Below are positions 9,497-18,928 of a DNA stretch of 64,000 bases, piece after piece; position 1 is the first letter of the stretch, and the number at the start of each line of letters is the position of its first letter. The DNA is from Phycisphaerae bacterium (GTDB lineage Bacteria > Planctomycetota > Phycisphaerae > UBA1845), in contig JAJVHU010000003.1 of assembly GCA_022072505.1 (NCBI GenBank), positions 18,266 to 82,265 of the forward strand, read 5' to 3'. The position numbers and the translations under genes are program-made. The notes under the pieces were generated by a model that saw only the letters and a program-made list of their open reading frames with translations, was not told the DNA's origin and did not search any database.

Positions 9497-10708
9497 ATGG
9501 GACCGGAAAAAAGCACGCTAGACGCCTTGCGGATCGACCGGACTCAGCGCGGGCGCAACCGATCGGCGGCGCCGTCGGCGATCGTGATTCTTGTCCTCCT
9601 CGGCGGGGCCGCGGCGGCCTACTTCTGGACGACGCGTCCCCGCGTGATCGAGGTTCGCACGATCACGGTGCGCGCCGGGGCGTCCGGCGGGGCGGCGACG
9701 CTGCTGAACGCCTCCGGGTACGTAACGGCGCGACGGCAGGCGACGGTCTCATCCAAGGTGACGGGCAAGGTCACCGAGGTGGCGATCGAAGAGGGGATGA
9801 CCGTCGAGGCGGGGCAGGTGCTGGCGCGCGTCGATGCGTCCAACGTCGAGACGAGTCTGCGCCTGGCGGAGGCGGGTCTGGACGCGACCCGGGCGGCGCT
9901 GGGGGAGACGAAGGCGAACCTGGAGCACGCGGAGCGCGAGGCGCGACGTTTGCGGGGTCTCGCCGACAAGCAGGCGGCCAGCCCGGTGGAGGCCGATCGC
10001 GCGGAAACGGAGAGAAACGCCCTGGCGTCGCGACTCGAGCGTCAGATGGCCGAGGTCGTGGTGCGCGAGCGGGAGGTGGCGTTGTGGCGGCAGCAGCTCG
10101 ACGACACGGTGATCCGCGCGCCTTTCGGGGGCGTGGTGACGACGAAGAACGCCCAGCCGGGGGAGATGATCTCGCCGATGTCGGTCGGCGGGTTCACGCG
10201 GACGGGGATCTGCACGATCGTGGACATGACGTCGCTTGAGATCGAGGTGGACGTCAGCGAGAGTTACATCAACCGGGTGGCGCCGGAGCAGCCCGTCGTG
10301 GTGACGCTGGATTCCTATCCGGACTGGCGGATCCCGGCGCGGGTGATCGCGATCATTCCGACGGCGGACCGGCAAAAGGCCACGGTGAAGGTGCGCGTCG
10401 GGTTTGAGCAGTTGGATCCGCGCATTCTGCCGGACATGAGCGTCAAGGTCGCGTTTCAGCAGGCTGGTGCGGATTCCGCACCGCCGCGGGAGCTGCGCAT
10501 CCCGCGGAAGGCGGTGCGGCGGGACGGGGGCCGCGACGTGGTCTGGGTCGTGCGGGAAGGGACGCTGGAGCGCCGGGCGGTGACGGTGGGCGCGGAGTCC
10601 GGCGAAGAGGTTACGATCGCCGCGGGGCTGACCGAGGGAGAGCGGATCGTCGTGGAAGGGCCGGAGAACCTGAAGGAAGGGGATCCGGCGGCGGAGGCGA
10701 AGTCATGA
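9497..10708 (+). CDS. HlyD/MacA-type periplasmic adaptor subunit of an ABC exporter
   Basis: A 403-residue membrane-fusion protein. A single anchor (AIVILVLLGGAAAAYFW, about residues 22-42) is followed by the first half of a biotinyl-lipoyl domain (VTEVAIEEGMTVEAGQVLARVD), a long helical hairpin (about 115-205, heptad-rich, Arg/Glu/Ala), the second lipoyl half (VIRAPFGGVVTTKNAQPGE), a beta-barrel domain and a membrane-proximal tail ending in GLTEGERIVVEGPENLKEG. The start at ATG 9497 puts a short basic cytoplasmic N-terminus before the anchor; a GTG at 9485 is possible. Its stop overlaps the next start by four bases (ATGA). In family terms it links an inner-membrane permease to the periplasm or outer membrane. 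Confidence 0.9.
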   Translation: MGPEKSTLDALRIDRTQRGRNRSAAPSAIVILVLLGGAAAAYFWTTRPRVIEVRTITVRAGASGGAATLLNASGYVTARRQATVSSKVTGKVTEVAIEEGMTVEAGQVLARVDASNVETSLRLAEAGLDATRAALGETKANLEHAEREARRLRGLADKQAASPVEADRAETERNALASRLERQMAEVVVREREVALWRQQLDDTVIRAPFGGVVTTKNAQPGEMISPMSVGGFTRTGICTIVDMTSLEIEVDVSESYINRVAPEQPVVVTLDSYPDWRIPARVIAIIPTADRQKATVKVRVGFEQLDPRILPDMSVKVAFQQAGADSAPPRELRIPRKAVRRDGGRDVVWVVREGTLERRAVTVGAESGEEVTIAAGLTEGERIVVEGPENLKEGDPAAEAKS

Positions 10709-11403
10709 GTGGACAGAACGGGGCGCTGGTTCACATTGAGAAGGTCAACAAGACCTTCCGTCGCGGCGCGGAAGAGATACACATTCTGTCGCAGCTCAAC
10801 CTGGAGGCGCCTCAAGGCGAGTTTCTGGCGCTGATGGGGCCGTCGGGGTCGGGGAAGACGACGCTGTTGAACCTGATCGGCGGGCTGGATCGCCCGACGA
10901 GCGGTTCCGTGCGGATCGGAGACGAGCAGATCGACCGGATGTCGAACCGTCGGCTGGCGGCGTGGCGGGCGCGGCACATCGGGCTGGTGTTTCAGTTTTA
11001 CAATCTGCTGCCGGTGTTGACGGCGGAGCGGAACGTCGAGCTGCCGCTGCTGCTGACGGGGCTGTCGTCGTCGCAGCGGAGGCGGCACGTCGAGGCGGCG
11101 CTGTCGGTGGTGGGGCTGACGCACCGCGCGAAACATTACCCGCGGACGCTCTCCGGCGGCGAGCAGCAGCGGACGGGCATCGCCCGGGCCATCGTGACGG
11201 ATCCGACGTTGCTGCTGTGCGACGAGCCGACCGGCGACCTGGACCGGAAGTCCGGGGATGAGATTCTCGCGCTGCTTCAGGCGCTCAACCGGGAGCACGG
11301 CAAGACGATCATCATGGTCACGCATGACCCGCACGCCTCGGCCCGCGCCACGCGGACCGTCTATCTGGACAAGGGGCGGCTGTCCTCGGAGAAACCGGAA
11401 TGA
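10705..11403 (+). CDS. ABC exporter ATP-binding protein (LolD/MacB/FtsE type)
   Basis: A 232-residue nucleotide-binding domain with Walker A GPSGSGKT (45-52), Q-loop VFQFYNLLP, signature LSGGEQQR, Walker [13 protein letters not shown] and H-loop MVTHD. The FYNLLP and PTGDLD motifs are typical of the MacB/LolD/FtsE class, which power mechanotransmission rather than classic import. It overlaps the adaptor start-stop (ATGA at 10705-10708) and the downstream permease (ATGA at 11400-11403), so translation of the operon is coupled. Confidence 0.95.
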   Translation: MSGQNGALVHIEKVNKTFRRGAEEIHILSQLNLEAPQGEFLALMGPSGSGKTTLLNLIGGLDRPTSGSVRIGDEQIDRMSNRRLAAWRARHIGLVFQFYNLLPVLTAERNVELPLLLTGLSSSQRRRHVEAALSVVGLTHRAKHYPRTLSGGEQQRTGIARAIVTDPTLLLCDEPTGDLDRKSGDEILALLQALNREHGKTIIMVTHDPHASARATRTVYLDKGRLSSEKPE

Positions 11404-12557
11404 GGGGTCTGGGGCTGGTGGTGAGCAATCTGAAGCGTCGGAAGCTGCGGACCGCGCTGACGATGCTGTGCATCTTCGTGGCGTTTGTGTTGTTCGGTCT
11501 GCTGTGCGCGCTGAAGGAGGCGTTCACGGCGGGGGTGACGGTGGCGGGGGCGGACCGGTTGATCGTGCGTCACAAGGTGTCGCTGATCATGCTGCTGCCG
11601 GTCACTTACGGGGCGCGGATGGAGCAGGTTCCAGGGGTGTCGTCCGCGGTGCATTTCACCTGGTTCAACGGCATTTATCAGAACGAACCGAAGAACTTCT
11701 TCGCCACGATGCCGGTGAATCCCGAGGCGTTTCTGGATCTGTATCCGGAATACGCCCTGTCCGACGATCAGAAGCAGGCGTGGTCGGAGAAGCGCGCCGG
11801 GGCGATCGTCGGTCGGACGCTGGCGGAGCGATTCAACTGGAAGATCGGCGACCGGATTCCGCTGATGTCGCCGATCTGGCCGCACAAAAGCGGCGGCGCC
11901 TGGGAGTTCGAGATCGTCGGCGTTTACGACGGCGCGAAGAAGGGGACGGACACGTCGGGGTTCTTCTTCCGTTACGACTACTTCGACGAGGGTCGGGCGC
12001 AGGGGGAGGGGATGGTCGGCTGGTACGGCGTCCGCGTGAACGACCCGGATCATGCCGACGAGGTCGCGCGGGCGATCGACGCGGAGTTCGCCAACTCGCC
12101 TTACGAGACCAAGGCCGAGCCCGAAGGGGCGTTCGCGCAGGGCTTTGTCCAGCAGATCGGCAACGTGCGCACGATGCTGCTTGCGATCCTGAGCGCCGTG
12201 TTCTTCACGATCCTGCTGGTGGCGGGCACGACGATGGCGCAGGCGGTGCGGGAGCGGACCGCGGAGATCGGCGTGCTCAAGGCGGTGGGCTTCGGGAACG
12301 GGCGGGTGCTCGGGCTGGTGCTGGCGGAGTCGCTGGTGATGACGGCGGCGGGAGGGCTGGCGGGTCTGGGGGCGGCGTGGTTGTTCACCGCGCAGGGCAG
12401 TCCGGTTCCGGCGATGTTGCCGGTGTTTTATCTGCCGACGGACGCGCTGATCGCAGGGGTCGGGATGGTGTTGGCGCTGGGGATTGCGGCTGGTCTGCTT
12501 CCGGCGTTGAGCGCGATGCGGCTTCCCGTCGCGGTCGCATTAAGGAAACACGTGTGA
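11400..12557 (+). CDS. FtsX/MacB-type ABC permease, first of two
   Basis: A 385-residue permease. One transmembrane segment near the N-terminus (ALTMLCIFVAFVLFGLLCAL, about 16-35) precedes a large periplasmic domain (about 45-255), then three C-terminal segments (about 260-285, 310-345, 350-372). The motif ERTAEIGVLKAVGFGNGRVLGLV between the first and second C-terminal helices is the hallmark of the FtsX domain that contacts the ATPase. The stop overlaps the next start as GTGA. Together with the second permease it would form an asymmetric heterodimer. Confidence 0.9.
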   Translation: MRGLGLVVSNLKRRKLRTALTMLCIFVAFVLFGLLCALKEAFTAGVTVAGADRLIVRHKVSLIMLLPVTYGARMEQVPGVSSAVHFTWFNGIYQNEPKNFFATMPVNPEAFLDLYPEYALSDDQKQAWSEKRAGAIVGRTLAERFNWKIGDRIPLMSPIWPHKSGGAWEFEIVGVYDGAKKGTDTSGFFFRYDYFDEGRAQGEGMVGWYGVRVNDPDHADEVARAIDAEFANSPYETKAEPEGAFAQGFVQQIGNVRTMLLAILSAVFFTILLVAGTTMAQAVRERTAEIGVLKAVGFGNGRVLGLVLAESLVMTAAGGLAGLGAAWLFTAQGSPVPAMLPVFYLPTDALIAGVGMVLALGIAAGLLPALSAMRLPVAVALRKHV

Positions 12558-13741
12558 TCAACTGGTTGACGCAGATTGTGACGTTGACGCGGTTCAGCCT
12601 CGGGACCGTGCCTCAGCGCAAGGGGGCGGCGACGGCGGCCGCGGTGGGGATCGGCGGCGTGGTTGCGGTCCTCGTGGGCGTGCTGTCGATCGCCGAGGGC
12701 TTTCGGGCGGCGATGTCCTCCTCGGGGGATGACGATCTGGTGATCGTCCTGCGAAGCGGGGCGGACAGCGAGATGACCAGCGGGTTGTCGCGCGAGGAGA
12801 CCCGCCTGATCGCGGACGCGCCGGGCATCGCGCGCACGGCGGACGGACCGCTGGCGTCCAGCGAGTTGTTCGTCATCATCAATCTGCTGAAGCGCTCGAC
12901 GGGCACGGACGCGAATGTGCCGTTGCGCGGCGTGACGAACGGCGCGGCGGTGCGCGGCGACCTCGAGATCGTCGAGGGACGGGCGTTCGAGCCGGGGCGC
13001 AACGAGGTGATGGTCGGCGTCGGCGCGGCGCGGGCGTTCGCGGGGCTGGAGGTCGGGCAGCGGATCCGGGTCGCGCAGGTGGACTGGGAGGTCGTGGGCG
13101 TCTTCAAGGGGGGCGGCGGCGCGGCGGAATCCGAGATCTGGACGGACGCGGCGGTGCTGCAACCCGCCTTTCAGCGAGGAGACTCCTTCCAGTCCGTGAC
13201 CGCGCGGCTGACCTCGGCGTCGGCGTTCGCGGCTTTCAAGGACGCGTTGACGACGAATCCACAATTGCAGGTCAAGGTGTTCAAGCAAAACGAGTACCTC
13301 GCCGAGCAATCGAGCATGTTGACGGGATTCATCGAGAGCATCGGCGTGTTCATCGCCGCGATGATGGCGCTGGGGGCGGTGTTCGGCGCGTTGAACACGA
13401 TGTTCAGCGCGGTGGCGGCGCGGGCGCGGGAGATGGCGACGCTTCGGGCGCTGGGGTTCGGGTCCAGTCCGATCGTCATCTCGGTGCTGCTTGAATCCGT
13501 GATCCTGGCGGTCGCCGGCGGAGGCGCGGGGGCGTTGGCGTCCTACCTCGCCTTCGACGGGTTCCAGGCGGCGACGATCAACTGGCAGTCGTTCAGCCAG
13601 GTGGCCTTCGCGTTCTCGGTGACCCCGCCACTGCTGGTCTTCGCGATCCTCTGGGCGGTGGGGATCGGGGTCGTGGGCGGTCTCTTCCCCGCGATCCGCG
13701 CCGCGCGGATGCCGGTGGCGGCGGCGCTGCGGGAGGTCTGA
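12554..13741 (+). CDS. FtsX/MacB-type ABC permease, second of two
   Basis: A 395-residue permease starting at GTG 12554, which overlaps the previous stop; the upstream part of this open frame is a shadow of two other genes. Layout matches the FtsX class: an N-terminal segment (AAVGIGGVVAVLVGVLSIA), a periplasmic domain of about 230 residues, and three C-terminal segments with the REMATLRALGFGSSPIVISVL coupling motif between them. It ends the four-gene operon adaptor-ATPase-permease-permease. Such operons (DevBCA, MacAB-like) export lipids, peptides or lipoproteins; the cargo here is unknown. Confidence 0.9.
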   Translation: MINWLTQIVTLTRFSLGTVPQRKGAATAAAVGIGGVVAVLVGVLSIAEGFRAAMSSSGDDDLVIVLRSGADSEMTSGLSREETRLIADAPGIARTADGPLASSELFVIINLLKRSTGTDANVPLRGVTNGAAVRGDLEIVEGRAFEPGRNEVMVGVGAARAFAGLEVGQRIRVAQVDWEVVGVFKGGGGAAESEIWTDAAVLQPAFQRGDSFQSVTARLTSASAFAAFKDALTTNPQLQVKVFKQNEYLAEQSSMLTGFIESIGVFIAAMMALGAVFGALNTMFSAVAARAREMATLRALGFGSSPIVISVLLESVILAVAGGGAGALASYLAFDGFQAATINWQSFSQVAFAFSVTPPLLVFAILWAVGIGVVGGLFPAIRAARMPVAAALREV

Positions 13742-14093
13742 ACGTCCTCGCGCAGGCGCGACGAGGGGAATCGCCACCGGAGCCTGGCGAATCCTTAAGA
13801 CGGTGGATTGCGGGCCTTGAGATGACTTCGGGCGGGATACCCACAGAACGCCCGGTCTCGGCGGTCTGCTCGAAGTCGTGCCCATCGCGCTATGATAACC
13901 AAGCGGCCGGGACGTGAATCCCGGCCGCTTCCCCCTCCTCACGAAGTTGTGGCGTCAAGTCGGAATCGCGTCCCCCCTTCCGTCGAACGCGGTTCCGCCT
14001 GGAGTCTGCGTCATTGCCGGGCGCGACTGGCGGATCGCCGGTCGCGCCCAGAGCAGCGGTTCCCGGTCCACTACAGGATTCCGCGGCAGCACC
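13742..14093. other. 352-bp gap between convergent genes
   Basis: No gene is supported. The only strong signal is the perfect hairpin at 13901-13930. A TATGAT hexamer at 13891-13896 just before it is promoter-like but has no recognisable -35 partner and leads into no gene. Confidence 0.55.
13901..13930. terminator. Perfect 12-bp hairpin between convergent genes
   Basis: AAGCGGCCGGGA at 13901-13912 pairs exactly with TCCCGGCCGCTT at 13919-13930 around a six-base loop. It lies between the end of the exporter operon (13741, plus) and the end of the lectin gene (14094, minus). There is no T-run on either side, so it is a weak intrinsic terminator or a bidirectional roadblock. Confidence 0.55.
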
Positions 14094-15095
14094 TCACTCG
14101 CAGGTCACGGTCGTCGAGAATCCGCAGGCGGGAATCTGCACGTCGTGCTCGCCGTTGGCGACACCTTTGAATGTAAGCTTGGCCTTGCCCCGGTCGTTGG
14201 TGCGCCCGATCTGCGCCGAACCGCCGTCCAGCACGGCGGTGGTCAGGCAACCCGTGGGGGCCTGCTTCACCTTGACGGTAATCTTGCCGCGGCGACAGGA
14301 GGCCGAGACCGTCCCGCAATCCTCGCAGGGCGCGCCCTCGGCGAAGGACCAGTTCACGACGTCGTGGTTGTCGGCGAGGAAATCCGCGCCGGTCGCGGAA
14401 GTAAAGCCGACCCAGGCGTTTCCGCCCTTGTCGAGAATGTTATCCCCGCGCACGTTCATGAGGTCGATCGCGGCGGTGAGCACGGGCGTGGCGAGGTCGT
14501 CGATGTAGACGTTCATGACGCCACCGGCGTATTGCACGCGGGCGGTGTGCTCGGCTTCATCGTTCAGATCGACGGGCGACTCGACGATCCCGAGGGAGAA
14601 CTCGTCTTCCCAACGATTTTCGTTCGCCCCGTCGCTCTGGATCGAGATGTGATTGGAGGATTCCGGGTCGAAGCCGAAGGTGTCGAATTCGACCGCGAGG
14701 CTTTGGGCGATGCCGCCCTGGCCGTTGTCGCCGTACCCCATGCCGCTGCCGCCGCTGCCGAGGGCGTCCGCGCTGTCGTTCTGGACCAGGAAAGCCAGGC
14801 CGTCCGCGCCGTCGTCCGCGTTGTTGAACATGCGGAAGGTGAAGACGGTGTCGAAGCCGCCGTGAACGTGGTTTTTTTCCAAGGTGTACCAGGCGGCGCC
14901 GCGCTCGTCGCCCGCGGTGCCGGTGAGCCGAAGCACCCGTCCCTGCACGCCGGTGCTGCCGACGAGGGTCAGGCCGGAGGGGTCGCGGAAATCGCTGTAG
15001 TTGAAGTCCGCGGCGAGCGCCGCGCCGGCCAGACAGACCGAAAGGATGACCGAAACACCGAGGCTCATTCGCGACGATCGGATAGCCGTTTGCAC
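14094..15095 (-). CDS. Secreted legume (L-type) lectin-like protein with a C-terminal Cys/RGKAK module
   Basis: A 333-residue protein. The start is set at GTG 15095 because the minus strand carries AGGGGAGAG five bases before it, while the internal ATG at 15068 has no ribosome site; this gives a signal peptide with basic n-region, core MSLGVSVILSVCLAGAALA and cleavage before ADF. Residues about 28-245 show the L-type lectin pattern: GFDTVFTFRMFN, DGADGLAFLVQND, LAVEFDTFGFDPESSNHISI, EHTARVQYAGGVMNVYIDD and GNAWVGFTSATGA. The tail (about 250-333) begins CEDCG and contains NDRGKAKLTFKGV and several Cys; it matches the tail of the neighbouring metalloprotease. Sugar binding is inferred from the fold. 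Its upstream neighbour on the opposite strand is a truncated prpB-like fragment. Confidence 0.8.
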   Translation of the reverse strand: MQTAIRSSRMSLGVSVILSVCLAGAALAADFNYSDFRDPSGLTLVGSTGVQGRVLRLTGTAGDERGAAWYTLEKNHVHGGFDTVFTFRMFNNADDGADGLAFLVQNDSADALGSGGSGMGYGDNGQGGIAQSLAVEFDTFGFDPESSNHISIQSDGANENRWEDEFSLGIVESPVDLNDEAEHTARVQYAGGVMNVYIDDLATPVLTAAIDLMNVRGDNILDKGGNAWVGFTSATGADFLADNHDVVNWSFAEGAPCEDCGTVSASCRRGKITVKVKQAPTGCLTTAVLDGGSAQIGRTNDRGKAKLTFKGVANGEHDVQIPACGFSTTVTCE

Positions 15096-15326
15096 AGAAT
15101 CTCTCCCCTTACGTTTCAACTGCGCGATCCGCGCCCGCGGACCGCGTTCCGGAATTGCTTCCCTCGCCATGGGGGAAGTCGTTATGCGAGTGATAGTAAT
15201 GACAGATAGTCGGTAAATGGAAGGGGTGCGCGATTATCGGAAGCAGGCGGCGGACGATGATCGGCAGACCTGTCGGGTTTGAAGGAACCCTGCAAAATGG
15301 TGGACGGCGCAATTGGGGGCACGCGA

Positions 15327-15480
15327 ATGGACATGACAAAAAACCGTCACCGGTCGGCACGGTTTCGACAGCTTCTGGCGAGCCAGGCGGTGTGCCTCCC
15401 CGGAGCGATCCACGCGCTGTCGGCGCGGCGGATCGAGCGGGAGGGTTTCGAGGCCAGGTGTTTTTCGGGGGCGGACCCGG
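15327..15480 (+). pseudogene. Truncated 5' fragment of a prpB/isocitrate-lyase-family gene
   Basis: From ATG 15327, behind a GGGGG ribosome site, about 50 codons read as the N-terminus of a methylisocitrate-lyase-like protein: VCLPGAIHALSARRIEREGF lines up with VCMPGAINALSARLIEREGF of the complete gene at 18929. DNA similarity also covers the leader just before the start. After about codon 50 similarity stops, and the catalytic part (including the KRCGH loop) is absent; the open frame then runs on into unrelated sequence across the terminator. It is a broken copy, not a functional enzyme. Confidence 0.8.
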
Positions 15481-15520
15481 TAAGGGCGCTGTTCAGAGCG
15501 AGCGGGCTTTGCGACCCAGG

Positions 15521-15558
15521 AAAAGACCCGGCGCGACGAGTGAGTCGTCGCGCCGGGT
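15521..15558 (-). terminator. Rho-independent terminator of the metalloprotease gene
   Basis: A perfect 14-bp stem (15526-15539 with 15545-15558) and five-base loop, followed on the minus strand by a short CTTTTCC tract (15520-15526). It lies 94 bp after the stop codon of the minus-strand protease gene. Confidence 0.8.
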
Positions 15559-15651
15559 GTTCTGAGTTGCGCGGGCGTTTTCCGTCGAACGAGCGGACCG
15601 TCGGTTCCGGTTCGTCCGGCTGGAATCCGGCCTCGCAGCGCCGCCGCCCGG

Positions 15652-18492
15652 TTACGGGTTGCAGCTCGTGGTTCCGCAGACGGCCGGGCATTCGTCCACG
15701 CAGATCGTGTGTGATCCGCCGGACACGCCGGTCCAGATCGCTTTCGCCTTGCCGCGACTGTTGGTCACGACGTTCTGCGAATCCGATCCGTCCAGAGTCA
15801 GGGTCAGCGGAGTGCCGCCGGGCAGCGACGACTTGACCACGCCCTTGAGCTTGAAGGATCCGTCGCGGCACGTCGTCTTGAGCTGGCTGATGAGCCCGCA
15901 ATCCACATCGGAGCAGACGAACCGGTTGATGGACACGGCGTCCACGCCGGCTTCGGTGACCGAGTCGTTCGGGTTGTCCGTCGCACTGAATCGGACGCGG
16001 ACCTGCGCCGTGGGCGCGACGTAGTCCGCGACGTTGACGGTGCGCTGCACCCAGCCGTCGAAGTGCCCGACGCTTTCGACCGTCGTCCAGGTTGAGCCGT
16101 TGTTGTTGGACAACTCGACGGTAAGCCGGTCGATGTCGCGGTCATCATTGGTGAACCAGCGCGCGTAGCTGAGGACGTACTCACCCGGCGCGGACAGATC
16201 CAGCGTCGGCGACAGCAGGCGCGTCGGTCCGCCGTCCACGTCGGAGTTGCCGGACACGTTGTCCGTGACGTAGCAGGAGCCTGACCCATCAAAGTCGGCC
16301 GGCGGGTCTCCGCGACCGCCGTTGACGGGCACTCCGCGGGTCCAGGGTCCGTCGGTCAGGTTCTCATTCTGAACCGTCCAGCCCTGGTTGGTCTGGAAGT
16401 TATCGGTGAAGACGACGACCTGGCCCGCACCGGCGCTGTAGTTCCCGCCCTGCGGATCGCGGTCATTGCCGCCGCCGGTGGTCATCGCGCTAAGGAAGAA
16501 ATCCACCGCGCTCCCGCAGGCCACGCCGGGGAGGGTCGCCTCGAACACGCGGCCTCCGAGGTTGTTCAGACCGACCGCGGTGAATCCGCCTCCGTCGACG
16601 CGGTAATTAAGGCGGGGACTGTTCTCGTCCAGTTCGCCCGCCAGGTCGTCGATGCGCACCTCGAACGTCGTCGCCACGTTGGGCGTCAGCGACGTCGGAA
16701 CGCCGTCGGGATACGAGAAGCTGAGCAGCTCGAGCGGCGGCGCGTCCATGTTGTGCTCGCCGAACCCCGCGGCGATCTGGGCGTAGTGGGGCGTGCCGTT
16801 GCCGATGTCGCCGTCGGTGTCGTCAAGCGTCAGGTAATCGATGGTGATGTCCGGCGCGATGCCGCCGCCGGTGTGCATCAGGATCGAATTCACCGCAAGG
16901 CGGCTCAGGATATCCAGGTACGTGTCCGGATTCGTCTGAAGCAGCTCATCGCGCGTGCTCCAGACGCAGCCGGAGATCAACTGACCGCAGAAGTGAATCT
17001 CCCCGTTGCACGGATATTGCAGATTGTTGTTGGCGTTGCGGATGCCGTTGTTGCAGTTGTTCTGGAATCCGTAAGCGAGCACCGGATTATCGACGATGAG
17101 CACGCCCATCACGTCGCCCATCCCCTCGCCGTATTCGTTCTGCCCGCTGCCGCCGACCTGCACGAGATGGTGGCCGTACTCGTGATGCACGACCGTATCA
17201 AAGGCCGTGTTCGCGCAGCCTCCGCCCGCTGAGTAAAAGTTGATCGAGCCTCCGTCATAAAAGGCGTTGCAGGTGCTCGAGAGATTGACGTTGACCCGGA
17301 ATTCCTGCTGGTTGTTGATCGTCGGGTAATTCGGGTTCTGGACGAGGGCGAAATCGCGCACGATGTTGGACTGCACGTACGCGTTGACCTCCGCCCGGAT
17401 CGAGGCGTTGTTGTTCGCCGCGTTGTGCATGAAGTGGGCGGGGCCCGGCGGGGTCACCTGCTGCGTCAACACGGCGGCGTCCGCGCCGTTGCTGTACCGC
17501 ACGCGGAACCAACGCCCGCGCACGCCGGATTCAACCGTCACGGGGGTGTTCCCGCCGTGCGGAATGACGAAGTTGCCGGCGGCGTCCGCAAAGGCCGTGT
17601 TGCCGCCCTGAACCAGGACGCGGGCATAAGGCATGACAAAGGGGATTTCATCGCCGCAGATGTCCGCACCCACTCCGGTCGGCGTCGCCATCCCGCTCAC
17701 GCTTCCCGTCACGTCGATGTGCCGGATCTGGTTCTCATCGAAAAGAACGGCGCCGGTCAGGGCGTCCACCAGAAGCAGGCGCTTGGCGTAGCCTTCCTGG
17801 TTCACCTGTCCGTTGTCCGCGAGCAACTGCATCGCCAGCGTCGGCTGCACCCGCATGTCCTCGACGCCCGCCCAGATCACCGGTTCGAACGCGAGAACGC
17901 CGGTCAATTCGGGGTGAACGTTCTGAGCAGACTGGAACGCGGATTCGACGTTCAACCCGGCGAGCGCGTCCCCGGTCACCGTGTATCCGCCCAGATCCCG
18001 CAGACCGGAGGACACCAGCACGAGCGGGTAATCCGCTTCGTTGCGGACCAGGAGGCGGACGTCCGCGCGGAACACGGGCACGCCGTCCTTCACCTGGCGG
18101 TAGGACATAAGCGTGAAGCGATAACGATCCTCATCCGGAAGATACATCACGGGCACGGTCGAGAGGTTGTCGCCGATCAGACCGCCGGGGACGAGGTCGG
18201 CCGCCTCGACTCCGAACACGTCGCTGTAAAGCCCGAGGAACCCGAGCGCGGAGGCTTCGGGCGACTCGCCGCTGCTGAACGCCTGTCCGTAAACGCGCGT
18301 GACCCGCCCGTTCAGGATGAACAGATCGGACCCGGGATGATCCGCGCGGAACATCGACCACGCCGGGACGTCCTCGGCGACCGGTTCGCCGATCGAGCCT
18401 CGCCCGCGATCGGCCGCCCACGTCGTGGCGGCGGACGCCAACAGGACGACCCACGCCGCACCAGCGCAAAAGCTCACCTTCCTACCCTGCAT
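15652..18492 (-). CDS. Secreted fungalysin/thermolysin-like zinc metalloprotease with C-terminal Cys/RGKAK module
   Basis: A 946-residue protein. ATG 18492 has AGGAGG seven bases upstream; the frame is open to 19197 but that part is antisense to the prpB gene. A signal peptide covers residues 1-27. An FTP/PepSY-type propeptide (about 40-230) is followed by a gluzincin catalytic domain with H437-E-Y-G-H441 and third ligand Glu456 in GEGMGD, as in M36 fungalysins. After about 570 come two beta domains: a fibronectin-like segment and a jelly-roll P-domain/CUB-like region (FDGWVQRTVNVADYV, about 850). The last 80 residues start DCGLISQL and contain NSRGKAKAIWTGV with several Cys, matching the lectin tail. 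It should mature outside the cell and degrade extracellular protein. It is divergent from prpB. Confidence 0.88.
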   Translation of the reverse strand: MQGRKVSFCAGAAWVVLLASAATTWAADRGRGSIGEPVAEDVPAWSMFRADHPGSDLFILNGRVTRVYGQAFSSGESPEASALGFLGLYSDVFGVEAADLVPGGLIGDNLSTVPVMYLPDEDRYRFTLMSYRQVKDGVPVFRADVRLLVRNEADYPLVLVSSGLRDLGGYTVTGDALAGLNVESAFQSAQNVHPELTGVLAFEPVIWAGVEDMRVQPTLAMQLLADNGQVNQEGYAKRLLLVDALTGAVLFDENQIRHIDVTGSVSGMATPTGVGADICGDEIPFVMPYARVLVQGGNTAFADAAGNFVIPHGGNTPVTVESGVRGRWFRVRYSNGADAAVLTQQVTPPGPAHFMHNAANNNASIRAEVNAYVQSNIVRDFALVQNPNYPTINNQQEFRVNVNLSSTCNAFYDGGSINFYSAGGGCANTAFDTVVHHEYGHHLVQVGGSGQNEYGEGMGDVMGVLIVDNPVLAYGFQNNCNNGIRNANNNLQYPCNGEIHFCGQLISGCVWSTRDELLQTNPDTYLDILSRLAVNSILMHTGGGIAPDITIDYLTLDDTDGDIGNGTPHYAQIAAGFGEHNMDAPPLELLSFSYPDGVPTSLTPNVATTFEVRIDDLAGELDENSPRLNYRVDGGGFTAVGLNNLGGRVFEATLPGVACGSAVDFFLSAMTTGGGNDRDPQGGNYSAGAGQVVVFTDNFQTNQGWTVQNENLTDGPWTRGVPVNGGRGDPPADFDGSGSCYVTDNVSGNSDVDGGPTRLLSPTLDLSAPGEYVLSYARWFTNDDRDIDRLTVELSNNNGSTWTTVESVGHFDGWVQRTVNVADYVAPTAQVRVRFSATDNPNDSVTEAGVDAVSINRFVCSDVDCGLISQLKTTCRDGSFKLKGVVKSSLPGGTPLTLTLDGSDSQNVVTNSRGKAKAIWTGVSGGSHTICVDECPAVCGTTSCNP

Positions 18493-18928
18493 CTTGGTTC
18501 CTCCTCGCATGTTTGCGCGGCGCCTGGACGCCTTCGCCGCGCCATCGGATCGTTTCCTTTTGACCACCCCTCCGCGCCCCGTCCCCGGCGCGGCGCGGTC
18601 CGCGGCGAACGATATGCGGCCTGAGCCCGCATGTTGGTGTGCCGTCCCCCGAACCCGCTCTTGATAAGGGTAGCCGATTCGGCGGCGGGGTCCAAGAAAA
18701 TTCCGATAATGTTCACAGAACCTCGACCTGCCGCCCGCCGCACCGGTTCGACGAGGCCCACGGTTCCGGGGGGCTGCGCTGTCCACGAGCGTCAGGCCGG
18801 GCGTGTCACGGTCATCCCTGAATCTGAGGTCCACGGACGCCGCCCCCCCCGGGGCGACTTCAGCGGATCTGTCGGACTCCACGCAGACCTGTAACATAAG
18901 GGAACAGACAAAACAGGGGCGCACGCCA
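18493..18928. other. 436-bp divergent regulatory gap
   Basis: Lies between the divergent protease (minus) and prpB-like (plus) genes and must hold both promoters. Open frames here are short and Arg-rich. A weak minus-strand promoter, TTGGAC and TACCCT separated by 17 bp near 18660-18700, is possible. Confidence 0.5.

Larger units (their letters stand above)
15096..15651. other. 556-bp interval with pseudogene fragment and terminator
   Basis: Holds the presumed promoter of the lectin gene (about 15100-15260, visibly AT-richer than its surroundings), a truncated prpB-like fragment (15327-15480) and the terminator of the protease gene (15526-15558). Nothing else is supported. Confidence 0.6.

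Noticed and set aside
13861..13930. A small RNA gene ending in the 13901-13930 hairpin
   Set aside because: The TATGAT at 13891 has no -35 partner, the hairpin lacks a T-run and the distance is too short.
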